Shown here piece by piece: positions 6,999 to 14,763 of a stretch of 30,519 nt of DNA. The number at the start of each line of letters is the position of its first letter. Position 1 is the first letter of the stretch. Below the pieces are notes generated by a model that worked only from the letters and a program-made list of their open reading frames with translations, had not been told where the DNA came from and did no database searches. The stretch spans positions 1 through 30,519 of the forward strand of contig JANOYC010000172.1 in NCBI GenBank assembly GCA_031428675.1. Reading direction: 5' to 3'. The stretch comes from JANOYC01 sp031428675. Lineage in GTDB: Bacteria; Actinomycetota; Actinomycetes; Actinomycetales; Microbacteriaceae. Position numbers and translations under genes: made by a program.

Positions 6999-8601
6999 GG
7001 GGCTGCTCCACATCGCTCGGCCCGTCATCCGGCGGCAGGGCGAGCGGCGACGTCGAGATCGGGGCGTTCGCGTTTCGCGGCAGCGTCAAGCGAAAACACG
7101 TGCCCTCGCCGGGCTCCGACCACAGCTCCAGCCAGCCGTTGTGCAACACTGCATCTTCAAGTGCGATCGCGAGTCCGAGTCCGGTGCCACCGGTGGTGCG
7201 CTGTCGGGAGGGGTCGGCTCTCCAGAATCGGTCGAACACGCGCTCAGTTTGAGCCGCGGTCATCCCCACTCCATAGTCGCGCACGGCGATTGCGACCGCC
7301 GTGGAGTTGCTGTCGACGTAAATGACGATGGGCTTGCTCTCGCCGTGGTCAATCGCGTTGCCGAGCAGATTCTGAAGGATCCGACGCACTCGACGAGCGT
7401 CGACATCTGCTTCGAAGTAGCCACCTCGGGCGACCAAGCGGAGGTCGGAGCCCTTGGATTCGGCGAGGGTGGATACTTGGTCGATCGCCTCCTCCACCAG
7501 GTGCACCAGGTTCGTTGGCTCTGCCTCAATTTCCACCGCCCCGGCGTCGTATCTGCTCATCTCGAGCAGATCCGCCAACAACACCTCGAACCTTTCCACC
7601 TGGGTGTGCAGCAACTCCGCCGTCCGCGCGGCTACCGGGGCAAAATCTTTACGCTGGTCGAACAAGACGTCGCCCGCCAAGCGAATGGTGGTCAGGGGTG
7701 TGCGCAGTTCATGCGAGACATCCGACACGAACCGCTGCTGCAGTCGCGACAATGTCGCCAGCCGGGTTATCTGCTGTTGCAGGCTGTCTGCCATTCGATT
7801 GAACGAACGGGCGAGAGTGGCGATGACATCTTCGCCGCGCTCCGGAATGCGTTCCTCCAGCTGTCCAGCGGCGAGCTTCTCGCTGGTCTCGGCCGCGAGC
7901 CGAATCGGGCCGATGACGATCCTGACGACGACCCATGCGACCGCAGCGATGAGCAGCACTAGCGCGAGCGAGCCGAGAGCGAGCGTTTGCTGCACGAAAC
8001 CGAGGGTTTCTTGAGCATCCGCGAAATTGTAGACGAGATAGATCTCGTATTGACCAGCCGACGGGATGTCAAGTACTGAGCCAACGACGTAACCGGGATC
8101 GATCCCGCCGTCAACTCGCGGGAGCGCCACCGATTGCATATACAAGCGCAGTTCCTCCGATTCGGAGACCGAATTGCGCAGCGCCCGGGAGATAAGCCCG
8201 GTGTCGAGCCCTTGGGTTGCGGAATCCTGCAACAACCGCGGCCCATCTTGACCGAAGGTGCGGAGGATTGCCACTCCGGTGCCACCCGGGCTCGACGTCG
8301 ATCGGGCGATCGCATTCTGTGCGTTGGAGTTCGTCGTTTCCAGATCGACCGCTGCCGCCGAATTGGCCGCCGAATCGAATATCGACTGGGCGGCGAGAAC
8401 CGCTCGCTCCGATTCGACGAGCACTTGCTCGCGCCGCGAGTCGAAGAGATTCGCACCGATCGTGACCGCCATGTACGCACCGGTGACGGAAACGGCCACG
8501 CCCGACAACACAACAGTGATCGCCACCGTCCGAACGTGCAGAGACGAGCTCCACGCGTGCAGAACGCGACCCAGCAAGCCCCGCCAGTCGATCCGACGCA
8601 T
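6991..8601 (-). CDS. mtrB: Sensor histidine kinase MtrB
   Basis: This is the membrane sensor kinase of the MtrAB system, which couples cell-envelope and division status to transcription. The 536 residues contain a first membrane helix at about 24-48, an extracytoplasmic sensor domain at about 50-200, a second helix at about 205-230 and a HAMP linker at about 230-280. The H-box FVSDVSHELRTPLTT follows, with the phospho-acceptor His297. The ATP-binding lobe has the N-box (ILQNLLGNAIDHGE), G1 (DYGVGM), F (FDRFWRAD) and G2 (GGTGLGLAI) boxes, so it should be active. The ATG lies 10 nt after the mtrA stop and the gene overlaps lpqB by 8 nt, indicating one transcript. Confidence 0.96.
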   Translation of the reverse strand: MRRIDWRGLLGRVLHAWSSSLHVRTVAITVVLSGVAVSVTGAYMAVTIGANLFDSRREQVLVESERAVLAAQSIFDSAANSAAAVDLETTNSNAQNAIARSTSSPGGTGVAILRTFGQDGPRLLQDSATQGLDTGLISRALRNSVSESEELRLYMQSVALPRVDGGIDPGYVVGSVLDIPSAGQYEIYLVYNFADAQETLGFVQQTLALGSLALVLLIAAVAWVVVRIVIGPIRLAAETSEKLAAGQLEERIPERGEDVIATLARSFNRMADSLQQQITRLATLSRLQQRFVSDVSHELRTPLTTIRLAGDVLFDQRKDFAPVAARTAELLHTQVERFEVLLADLLEMSRYDAGAVEIEAEPTNLVHLVEEAIDQVSTLAESKGSDLRLVARGGYFEADVDARRVRRILQNLLGNAIDHGESKPIVIYVDSNSTAVAIAVRDYGVGMTAAQTERVFDRFWRADPSRQRTTGGTGLGLAIALEDAVLHNGWLELWSEPGEGTCFRLTLPRNANAPISTSPLALPPDDGPSDVEQPHG

Positions 8602-8611
8602 CGCCCCGGGG

Positions 8612-9292
8612 TCAGCTCGGCGCGCCGGCGCGGTACCCGACGCCGCGTACGGTCATGACGATGCGGGGGTTGTCCGGGTCGTCTTCGACCTTGGCGCGCA
8701 ACCGTTGCACGTGCACATTCACCAGACGGGTGTCGGCCTTGTAGTGGTAGCCCCACACTTGCTCGAGAAGCATCTCGCGGGTGAACACCTGCTGTGGTTT
8801 CGACGCCAAGGCGAGCAGCAACTCGAATTCCAGGGGGGTGAGTCCGATTTTCATGTCGCCCCGCAGCACCTCGTGGCCGACGACATCGAGCACGAGATCG
8901 CCGATCCGGAGCGATTCGCTCGGCTCTGTCGGCGTCGGTCGCAGCCGCGTGCGAATGCGAGCGACGAGCTCTTTGGGGTTGAACGGCTTCACGATGTAAT
9001 CATCGGCACCGCTCTCCAAGCCCTTGACGACATCGGCGGTGTCGCCCTTGGCGGTGAGCATGATGATTGGGATGCCCGACTCCTCACGCAAGCGCGAGCA
9101 GACCTCGATGCCGTCCATGCCGGGCAACATCAGGTCAAGGAGCACCAGATCGGGCTTGACGTCGTGGAAAGCCTGAACCGCCTCACCACCATCGGCGCAG
9201 AACGACGGCTCGAAGCCCTCGGCCCGGAGCACGATACCGATCATCTCCGCGAGAGCGGTGTCATCATCGACTACGAGAATTCTCGCGTTCAT
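8612..9292 (-). CDS. mtrA: Response regulator MtrA (OmpR/PhoB family)
   Basis: MtrA is the DNA-binding regulator phosphorylated by MtrB; in actinobacteria it controls cell-wall hydrolases, division and osmotic-response genes. The 226 residues form a receiver domain (about 1-115) and a C-terminal winged-helix domain (about 130-224). Visible receiver residues are the acidic cluster Asp9-Asp11, phospho-acceptor Asp53 in LLDLMLPGMDG, Thr80 in MLTAKG and Lys102 in IVKPF. The recognition region reads EQVWGYHYKADTRLVNVHVQRLR, typical of MtrA. The reading frame stays open far upstream (to about 10351) as an antisense shadow of the divergent gene; the real start is the ATG at 9292, or the ATG 9 nt upstream at 9301. 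The 136-bp divergent gap should hold its promoter. Confidence 0.97.
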   Translation of the reverse strand: MNARILVVDDDTALAEMIGIVLRAEGFEPSFCADGGEAVQAFHDVKPDLVLLDLMLPGMDGIEVCSRLREESGIPIIMLTAKGDTADVVKGLESGADDYIVKPFNPKELVARIRTRLRPTPTEPSESLRIGDLVLDVVGHEVLRGDMKIGLTPLEFELLLALASKPQQVFTREMLLEQVWGYHYKADTRLVNVHVQRLRAKVEDDPDNPRIVMTVRGVGYRAGAPS

Positions 9293-9335
9293 GACCCTCA
9301 TCTGTGAATCGGCCCCGCGTTCTGGGGCGTTAGGA

Positions 9336-9367
9336 GCTTTCGCACAACAGTAGTGGAGTGTGAAAGC
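9336..9367. repeat. Imperfect inverted repeat in the mtrA divergent promoter region
   Basis: GCTTTCGCAC (9336-9345) and GTGTGAAAGC (9358-9367) are complementary at nine of ten positions and are separated by 12 bp. They sit between the divergent mtrA (start 9292) and the membrane-protein gene (start 9429). A dimeric regulator site is plausible; no function is shown. Confidence 0.4.
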
Positions 9368-9428
9368 ATAAACCTCTGAATACAGGGCTGTCTGAGTATC
9401 GCAGTCGTGCCACGAAAGGGCCCCATCA

Positions 9429-10577
9429 GTGACCGACCACACCTGGCAGTCGCCCGGCGACGCGCAGCCACCACGCCCGCAGTACGGTGAATATGCTCCG
9501 GTGCCTCCAAGTGGGCCCGCACCCGCCTGGTCGCCACCCCCAAAGCCCGGCCTGATCCCGTTGCGTCCGCTCACGCTCGGCGATATTCTCGCCGCCTCCT
9601 TCCACGTGCTCCGGCGCAACCCACGCCCGACCTTCGGTGCGGCACTGCTGCTCAATGGCCTAGTTCTGCTCGTCTCCATCGTGGTCGTCGGCGTCGTCGT
9701 GTTCCTCGCGTTCGGCAGGGCCACGAGCGGCACCCAAGCCGACCAAGACGAACTGCTTGCTGGCGCTACCGGAATGATCGTCGTCAGCGCGATCATCCCC
9801 GCGCTCTTCTCGATCGCTGTCACTGCGGTATTGCAGGGCATTATCGCGCTTGAGGTCTCGCGCGGAACGGTGGGCGAGAAATTGACTCTCCGCGGCCTCT
9901 GGTCGCGCGCGAAAGGTCGAATCGGCGCGCTGATCGGGTGGGCCTTCCTGGTCTCGCTAGCGCTCGCCTTGGCCGTTCTCGTGGTTGTCGGCGCCGTCGC
10001 GGCTGCGGCGATCTCCGGAGGCACGGCGGGAATCGTGAGCGCCGTGTTGATCGGCGTATTCGGGGGCGGCGCTCTCCTCGTTACGGCATTCTGGGTCGGC
10101 ACCCGGGTATCGCTCGCTTCAAGCGCGATCATGATCGAGCGCCTCAGCATCGGTGCGGCCATCAGGCGATCTTGGTCGCTGACCACCGGGTACTTCTGGC
10201 GCACGCTTGGCATCCAGCTCTTGGTCGCCGTGGTCATCAGCATCGTGTCGCAGATCATCTCGACTCCAGTAGGGCTCGTGATCGGCATGGCGAGCACCCT
10301 GCTGAACCCCAACGGCGACAACGTGGCCGCCATCGTCGGCGTCGTGGTCATCTACATCGTGTTCATCGTGGTGACTCTCGTTTTCGGCGCCATTGCCGTG
10401 ATCATCCAGACGGCCGCTTCCGCGCTGATCTACGTCGATCTGCGCATTCGGAAGGAAGGCCTCGACCTCGACTTGGGACGCTTCGTCGAGGCACGGAATA
10501 CCGGTCGCAATGCGCCTGACCCGTATGCCACCGAAACCGTGACGGCAACGCCGACCCCCGGTTCCCCCTGGGCATGA
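9429..10577 (+). CDS. Polytopic membrane protein, GPDPase membrane-domain family
   Basis: A 382-residue integral membrane protein of unknown function. Residues 1-45 are a Pro-rich cytosolic tail (QSPGDAQPPRPQYGEYAPVP). The motif LRPLTLGDILAASFHVLRRNP follows and is typical of actinobacterial proteins assigned to the glycerophosphodiester-phosphodiesterase membrane domain. About six hydrophobic helices then alternate with short polar loops. No catalytic phosphodiesterase domain is present, so the family name should not be read as an enzymatic function. The GTG start at 9429 has AAAGGG roughly 9 nt upstream. It heads the plus-strand moxR operon and its end overlaps the next gene by 4 nt (ATGA). 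It probably corresponds to Rv3689 of M. tuberculosis, which precedes the same gene set. Confidence 0.82.
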   Translation: MTDHTWQSPGDAQPPRPQYGEYAPVPPSGPAPAWSPPPKPGLIPLRPLTLGDILAASFHVLRRNPRPTFGAALLLNGLVLLVSIVVVGVVVFLAFGRATSGTQADQDELLAGATGMIVVSAIIPALFSIAVTAVLQGIIALEVSRGTVGEKLTLRGLWSRAKGRIGALIGWAFLVSLALALAVLVVVGAVAAAAISGGTAGIVSAVLIGVFGGGALLVTAFWVGTRVSLASSAIMIERLSIGAAIRRSWSLTTGYFWRTLGIQLLVAVVISIVSQIISTPVGLVIGMASTLLNPNGDNVAAIVGVVVIYIVFIVVTLVFGAIAVIIQTAASALIYVDLRIRKEGLDLDLGRFVEARNTGRNAPDPYATETVTATPTPGSPWA

Positions 10578-11224
10578 TCGAATCGGGGTCTCGATGGGAG
10601 CCGCCGCTTGATCCAACCGCTCCCGAGGCCAAAGACCTCATTCTGCGCGAGCTCGCGAAACCGGAATACACCGCCGCTCGGCCAACCTGGTTCGATCGTG
10701 CGACGTCTGAATTCTGGGACTGGCTGCAATCGCTCGAGGTCGTAGGCGCATCCGGACCAAGCGCATTCGGCGTGCTGGTATTCGTTGGCCTGCTCGTGAT
10801 CGGAATCATCGTGGCGTTCCTCGTGTTCGGTTTGCCTCGGTTGAATCGCCGAACCTCAGTAGGCCGGGACGTGTTCGGCGAGGACGATGCGCGCACGGCC
10901 GACGAGCTTCGGACATCGGCCCACGCAGCCGCCTCCGGGGGCGACCTCGACCTCGCCGTGATCGAGATGTTCCGCGCCCTGGTTCGCGGGCTTCATGAGC
11001 GAACCATCGTGGCATCGTCCCCCGGCATGACAGCCGACTCCTTCGCGACTCGCGCGGGGCTAGTCTTTCCGCAGCACACGGTCGGTCTCATTGTGGCAGC
11101 GCGAGCCTTCGACGACGTGCGGTATCTGGGCCAACCGGCCACCACCGAGTCATGGGGTACGCTCCGGGAGCTCGACGACGCGGTACAGAGGACAAGTCCC
11201 ACCTTCGAGTCGGCGCTGCTGTGA
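10574..11224 (+). CDS. DUF4129 domain membrane protein
   Basis: A 216-residue protein with a short N-terminal cytosolic part, one strong membrane helix at about residues 57-83 (FGVLVFVGLLVIGIIVAFLV) and a helical domain at about 100-216. That domain contains the segments ARTADELRTSAHAAASGGDL, AVIEMFRALVRGLHER and TADSFATRAG. This arrangement matches DUF4129, regularly encoded beside MoxR and DUF58 genes. The ATG overlaps the preceding TGA by 4 nt, and its own stop overlaps the next GTG by 4 nt, so translation is likely coupled on both sides. The molecular function is not known; a role in a membrane assembly regulated by the MoxR ATPase is inferred from context. Confidence 0.87.
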   Translation: MIESGSRWEPPLDPTAPEAKDLILRELAKPEYTAARPTWFDRATSEFWDWLQSLEVVGASGPSAFGVLVFVGLLVIGIIVAFLVFGLPRLNRRTSVGRDVFGEDDARTADELRTSAHAAASGGDLDLAVIEMFRALVRGLHERTIVASSPGMTADSFATRAGLVFPQHTVGLIVAARAFDDVRYLGQPATTESWGTLRELDDAVQRTSPTFESALL

Positions 11225-12408
11225 ACGAGGACGGCAACGGCACGATCGTGCTCACTCCGACCGTCGGTCAGCGCGCCAAACGATCGGTGTTCTGGATCGC
11301 GGCTGGCCTGTTCACTCTGCTTGTAGCTCTGGCCGCACTCGCGTTGGCCGGATCGACCGCTGCCGACGATCGCCTGGCGGGCGACAATCCCGCGCCAGGC
11401 GGCGCAAAGGCCCTGCTCAGCGTTCTGCGCGAGCAAGGGATCGACGTGCGCGAAACCCACTCCCTCGACGAGTCGTCGAAGGCCAGCGAGGACCCGACCG
11501 CCACGACGATCGCGATCTACGATCCGGAGGCGTTGCTGACGCAATCGCAATGGGAGGCGGCAGCCACCCTCGGCGCCACTGTAGTTCTGATCGACCCTGG
11601 ATTCGACGCTCTTCATGCGCTCGCCCCTGACGTGGCCAACGCCGGTGACGTGTCGGGGCCGGTCGACGCCGGGTGCGATTCGCCATTGACGCGCCATGCC
11701 GAGCAGATCAGCGCCGACGGCTCGGCGTACCGGATCGTCACGCCGAGCGACAGTGTGCGCACCTGCTACGCGAGCTACGGCGACACGTATTCACTCGTGA
11801 CCGTCGACGCCACGAGCGGCACCATCGTGGTGCTCGGGGCGACCGACGCTGTGACCAACGAGTTCATTGCCGATCGTAGCAACGCCGCTCTGGCGCTAAC
11901 CGTGTTCGGGCAAACCGATCGGCTGATCTGGTATCTCCCATCGATCGACGACCTCAGCGCTCGAGCGCCCACGGCGGGCGAGCTCACTCCGCCGTGGGTC
12001 ATCCCGGCTATCGCAATGTTCGCGATCGCGGCGGTGGCAGCAGCGCTCTGGCGCGGGAGGCGCTTCGGCCCGCTCGTCGTCGAGAACCTTCCCGTGACCG
12101 TGCGATCGAGCGAAACCATGGAAGGTCGTGCACGACTGTACGAATCAGCCTCGGCGAGATCCCGGGCCATCGATGCCCTCCGGGTCGCCTCGCTCGAGCG
12201 CATCGCCGCCGAATGCGGGCTTTCCCGCTTGGCGAAAGTCGACGATGTCGTCAATGCCGCCGCTGCAACCACGGGTGCACCCGTGGAGGTTGTGCGCCGC
12301 GTGCTCGTCGATGCGCTTCCCGAGACCGACCGCCAACTGCTGTCACTGTCCGACGACTTGACCCGACTCGAGGCCGCGGTTCGTGCAGCAGTGACCCCGA
12401 ATAGCTGA
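11221..12408 (+). CDS. DUF4350 domain membrane protein
   Basis: A 395-residue protein starting at the GTG at 11221 (GTGA overlap with the preceding gene); the frame extends upstream to 11152 but only inside the DUF4129 gene. It has an N-terminal membrane helix (FWIAAGLFTLLVALAALALA, about residues 22-44). An extracytoplasmic DUF4350 domain of Rossmann-like appearance follows (NPAPGGAKALLSVLREQGIDV, then TTIAIYDPEALLT and VVLIDPG). A second helix lies near residues 258-278 (WVIPAIAMFAIAAVAAALW), and the rest is a cytosolic helical tail. It corresponds to Rv3691-type proteins of the moxR cluster. Biochemical function is unknown. The two-helix topology would place DUF4350 outside the membrane and the C-terminus near the MoxR ATPase. 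Confidence 0.85.
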   Translation: MNEDGNGTIVLTPTVGQRAKRSVFWIAAGLFTLLVALAALALAGSTAADDRLAGDNPAPGGAKALLSVLREQGIDVRETHSLDESSKASEDPTATTIAIYDPEALLTQSQWEAAATLGATVVLIDPGFDALHALAPDVANAGDVSGPVDAGCDSPLTRHAEQISADGSAYRIVTPSDSVRTCYASYGDTYSLVTVDATSGTIVVLGATDAVTNEFIADRSNAALALTVFGQTDRLIWYLPSIDDLSARAPTAGELTPPWVIPAIAMFAIAAVAAALWRGRRFGPLVVENLPVTVRSSETMEGRARLYESASARSRAIDALRVASLERIAAECGLSRLAKVDDVVNAAAATTGAPVEVVRRVLVDALPETDRQLLSLSDDLTRLEAAVRAAVTPNS

Positions 12409-12443
12409 CGAGCAGCTGACCAACGATGGAAGAGAATGATCGA

Positions 12444-13400
12444 ATGACCGACAACGATTTGAGGGCGGCGTTCGCCAACGTTCGCACCGAAGTGGGCAAG
12501 GCCGTCGTCGGCCAGGAGTCGGCGGTGACCGGCCTCATGATCGCGTTGCTCGCCGGCGGCCACGTGCTGCTCGAAGGGGTGCCCGGCGTTGCAAAGACAC
12601 TTCTCGTGCGCACTCTCAGCCACACACTGCAGCTCGAGACCAAGCGCGTGCAGTTCACGCCGGACCTGATGCCCGGCGACCTGTCGGGATCTCTCGTCTA
12701 CGACGCGAAGAACGGCGATTTCGAGTTTCGTGAAGGCCCGGTGTTCACCAACATTCTTCTCGCCGACGAGATCAACCGGACGCCTCCCAAGACCCAGTCG
12801 GCACTCTTGGAAGCGATGGAAGAGCGACAGGTCTCCGCCGACGGCGTCACCCGTGCGCTTCCCTCGCCGTTCCTCGTTGCAGCGACGATGAATCCCATCG
12901 AATACGAAGGCACCTATACGCTGCCCGAGGCTCAATTGGACCGGTTCCTCATGAAACTCGTGCTCACCGTGCCCGATCGCGCGGTCGAAGTCGAGGTGCT
13001 CCGGCGTCACAACGCCGGTTTCAACCCGCGAGATCTCGCCGCGGCTGGCGTAACCCCCGCGCTCGATGCGTCGACCCTGCGAAGCGCACAGCAGGCCGTT
13101 CGGTCGGTGGGAGCGAGTGACGACGTGCTCTCCTACGCCGTCGACCTCGCTCGCGCGACGCGCCGCAGCCCGTCGGTGAAGCTCGGAGTCAGCCCCCGCG
13201 GAACCACCGCCCTGCTCGCAGCGGCCAAAGCCTGGGCGTGGCTCAATGGTTTCGACGCGATTACGCCCGACCACATTCAAGCGATGGTGCTACCCGTTCT
13301 CCGGCACCGCCTGCAGTTGCGCCCGGAGGCGGAGCTAGAAGGCGTCGCTTCGGACGCCATCCTGCGCTCAATTGTGCAGCAGGTGCAGGTCCCGATCTGA
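12444..13400 (+). CDS. MoxR-family AAA+ ATPase
   Basis: MoxR ATPases act as chaperone-like remodelling factors, usually with partner proteins carrying von Willebrand A domains. From the ATG at 12444 the protein has 318 residues: Walker A GVPGVAKT at about 45-52, Walker B NILLADEINR with the following PPKTQSALLEAMEERQV segment, sensor 1 (LVAATMNPIE), and the C-terminal lid (GVSPRGTTALLAAAKAWAWL). An in-frame ATG at 12426 would add six residues; I prefer 12444 because purine-rich AGAG lies about 9 nt upstream, but the choice is open. The next gene encodes a DUF58/VWA protein, its expected partner. It probably corresponds to Rv3692 (moxR2). Confidence 0.93.
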   Translation: MTDNDLRAAFANVRTEVGKAVVGQESAVTGLMIALLAGGHVLLEGVPGVAKTLLVRTLSHTLQLETKRVQFTPDLMPGDLSGSLVYDAKNGDFEFREGPVFTNILLADEINRTPPKTQSALLEAMEERQVSADGVTRALPSPFLVAATMNPIEYEGTYTLPEAQLDRFLMKLVLTVPDRAVEVEVLRRHNAGFNPRDLAAAGVTPALDASTLRSAQQAVRSVGASDDVLSYAVDLARATRRSPSVKLGVSPRGTTALLAAAKAWAWLNGFDAITPDHIQAMVLPVLRHRLQLRPEAELEGVASDAILRSIVQQVQVPI

Positions 13401-13413
13401 TGACGCCAATCGC

Positions 13414-14730
13414 ATGGCGCTAACCGGGTGGTTCGTGGCCCTCGTCGCAATCGGCATCGTACCGATTGTTCTGACGGCGCGCCCGGAGGTGTTCGGGCTG
13501 TGGTTGGCCGGCTCGGTTGTCGCGGCGACGATCGACGTGGTGCTTGCCGCGTCGCCCCGGAAGGTGCGATTGTCGCGCACGATTCAGGCGCGAGTGCGAC
13601 TCGGCGAATCCGTGCCCAGCACCCTTCTCATCGAAAACCGCGGACGACGGGGAATGCGCGCGACGGTACGGGATGCCTGGCAGCCATCCGCAGGCGCGGC
13701 CCCCACCCGACAGGGGATCCGGGTGCCAGCCGGAGAGCGCAGGGCGATGACCACAACGCTCACTCCGCGCCGGCGCGGTGAACGACGCTCGGCGCACGTC
13801 ACGATCCGTTCTTTTGGCCCGCTGCACCTTGCCGCGCGGCAGGCGACGCTGTCGTTGCCTGCCGTCATTCGCGTCCTGCCGCCGTTCGCCTCCCGCAAGC
13901 ACCTCCCCTCGAAGCTTGCGCGACTGCGGGAGATCGACGGGGCGACGAGCGTGATGATCCGAGGCCAGGGCACGGAATTCGACAGCTTGCGCGACTATGT
14001 GCGCGGCGATGACGTGCGTTCCATCGACTGGCGCGCGACCGCGAGACGCCTCGACCCCCATGCGAGCGGAGGCCGACGCCTGGTGGTGCGCACGTGGCGA
14101 CCCGAACGCGACCGTCGTGTCGTGATTGTCGTCGACAGCGGCCGCACCTCGGCGGCACGCATCGACGACGAGCCGCGTATCGACACGGCGTTCGAGTCAG
14201 CGCTGTTGCTCGCCGCGCTCGCGACTCGAGCGGGCGATCGGGTGAACCTGGTGATCTATGACCGTCGCATTCGCGGTCGCGTACAGGGAGCGACGGGTGC
14301 TGAGTTGTTGTCGTCGATGGTGTCGACGATGGCTCCGGTCGAGCCGGAACTCGTCGAGATGGATTGGTCGGCGGTGCCCGCCCTCGTGCGCTCCGTGACG
14401 ACGCATCGGGCGCTCGTCGTGCTCGCTACATCGATTGATGCTCCTGGCGCAGCCCGCGGACTGCTCGCTGCGCTTCCCCAGCTCACCGCACGACACACCG
14501 TGGTCGTCTCGTCGGTAATCGACCCCGCCATCCTCGAGGCCGCGAGCGATCGCTCCGACCTCAGTGCGGTTTACCGCGCGGCGGCCGCCGAGCGGTCGCT
14601 ACTCGACACGGCTCGCGTCGCGGCGGCCATTCGACAGCTCGGTGCCGATGTCGTGACCGCATCGCCGTCTGAACTGCCGCCAGCGCTCGCCGACCGATAC
14701 CTGGCGCTGAAGGCCGCGGGGCGGCTGTGA
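13414..14730 (+). CDS. DUF58 protein with von Willebrand A-like domain
   Basis: A 438-residue protein starting at the ATG at 13414, 13 nt after the MoxR stop; no clear Shine-Dalgarno is present, so coupling to moxR is likely. Two hydrophobic segments occupy about residues 1-50 and anchor it in the membrane. A beta-rich region follows, then the DUF58 signature (GTEFDSLRDYVRGDDVRSID, continuing WRATAR) at about residues 188-213. Next comes a VWA-like domain with the metal-site motif DSGRTS (in VVIVVDSGRTSAARIDD). DUF58 proteins are regular partners of MoxR ATPases, and the VWA metal site probably mediates protein contact. This is the last plus-strand gene of the operon and it converges on katA. 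Confidence 0.9.
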   Translation: MALTGWFVALVAIGIVPIVLTARPEVFGLWLAGSVVAATIDVVLAASPRKVRLSRTIQARVRLGESVPSTLLIENRGRRGMRATVRDAWQPSAGAAPTRQGIRVPAGERRAMTTTLTPRRRGERRSAHVTIRSFGPLHLAARQATLSLPAVIRVLPPFASRKHLPSKLARLREIDGATSVMIRGQGTEFDSLRDYVRGDDVRSIDWRATARRLDPHASGGRRLVVRTWRPERDRRVVIVVDSGRTSAARIDDEPRIDTAFESALLLAALATRAGDRVNLVIYDRRIRGRVQGATGAELLSSMVSTMAPVEPELVEMDWSAVPALVRSVTTHRALVVLATSIDAPGAARGLLAALPQLTARHTVVVSSVIDPAILEAASDRSDLSAVYRAAAAERSLLDTARVAAAIRQLGADVVTASPSELPPALADRYLALKAAGRL

Positions 14731-14763
14731 GCCACCCCGCGGCGAGTCGCTGAGAAGCTTCGG

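Noticed and set aside
9293..10351. Apparent 350-codon N-terminal extension of MtrA
   Set aside because: The extra frame is antisense to the membrane-protein gene at 9429 and low in complexity. MtrA begins at its standard MNARILVVDDD start.
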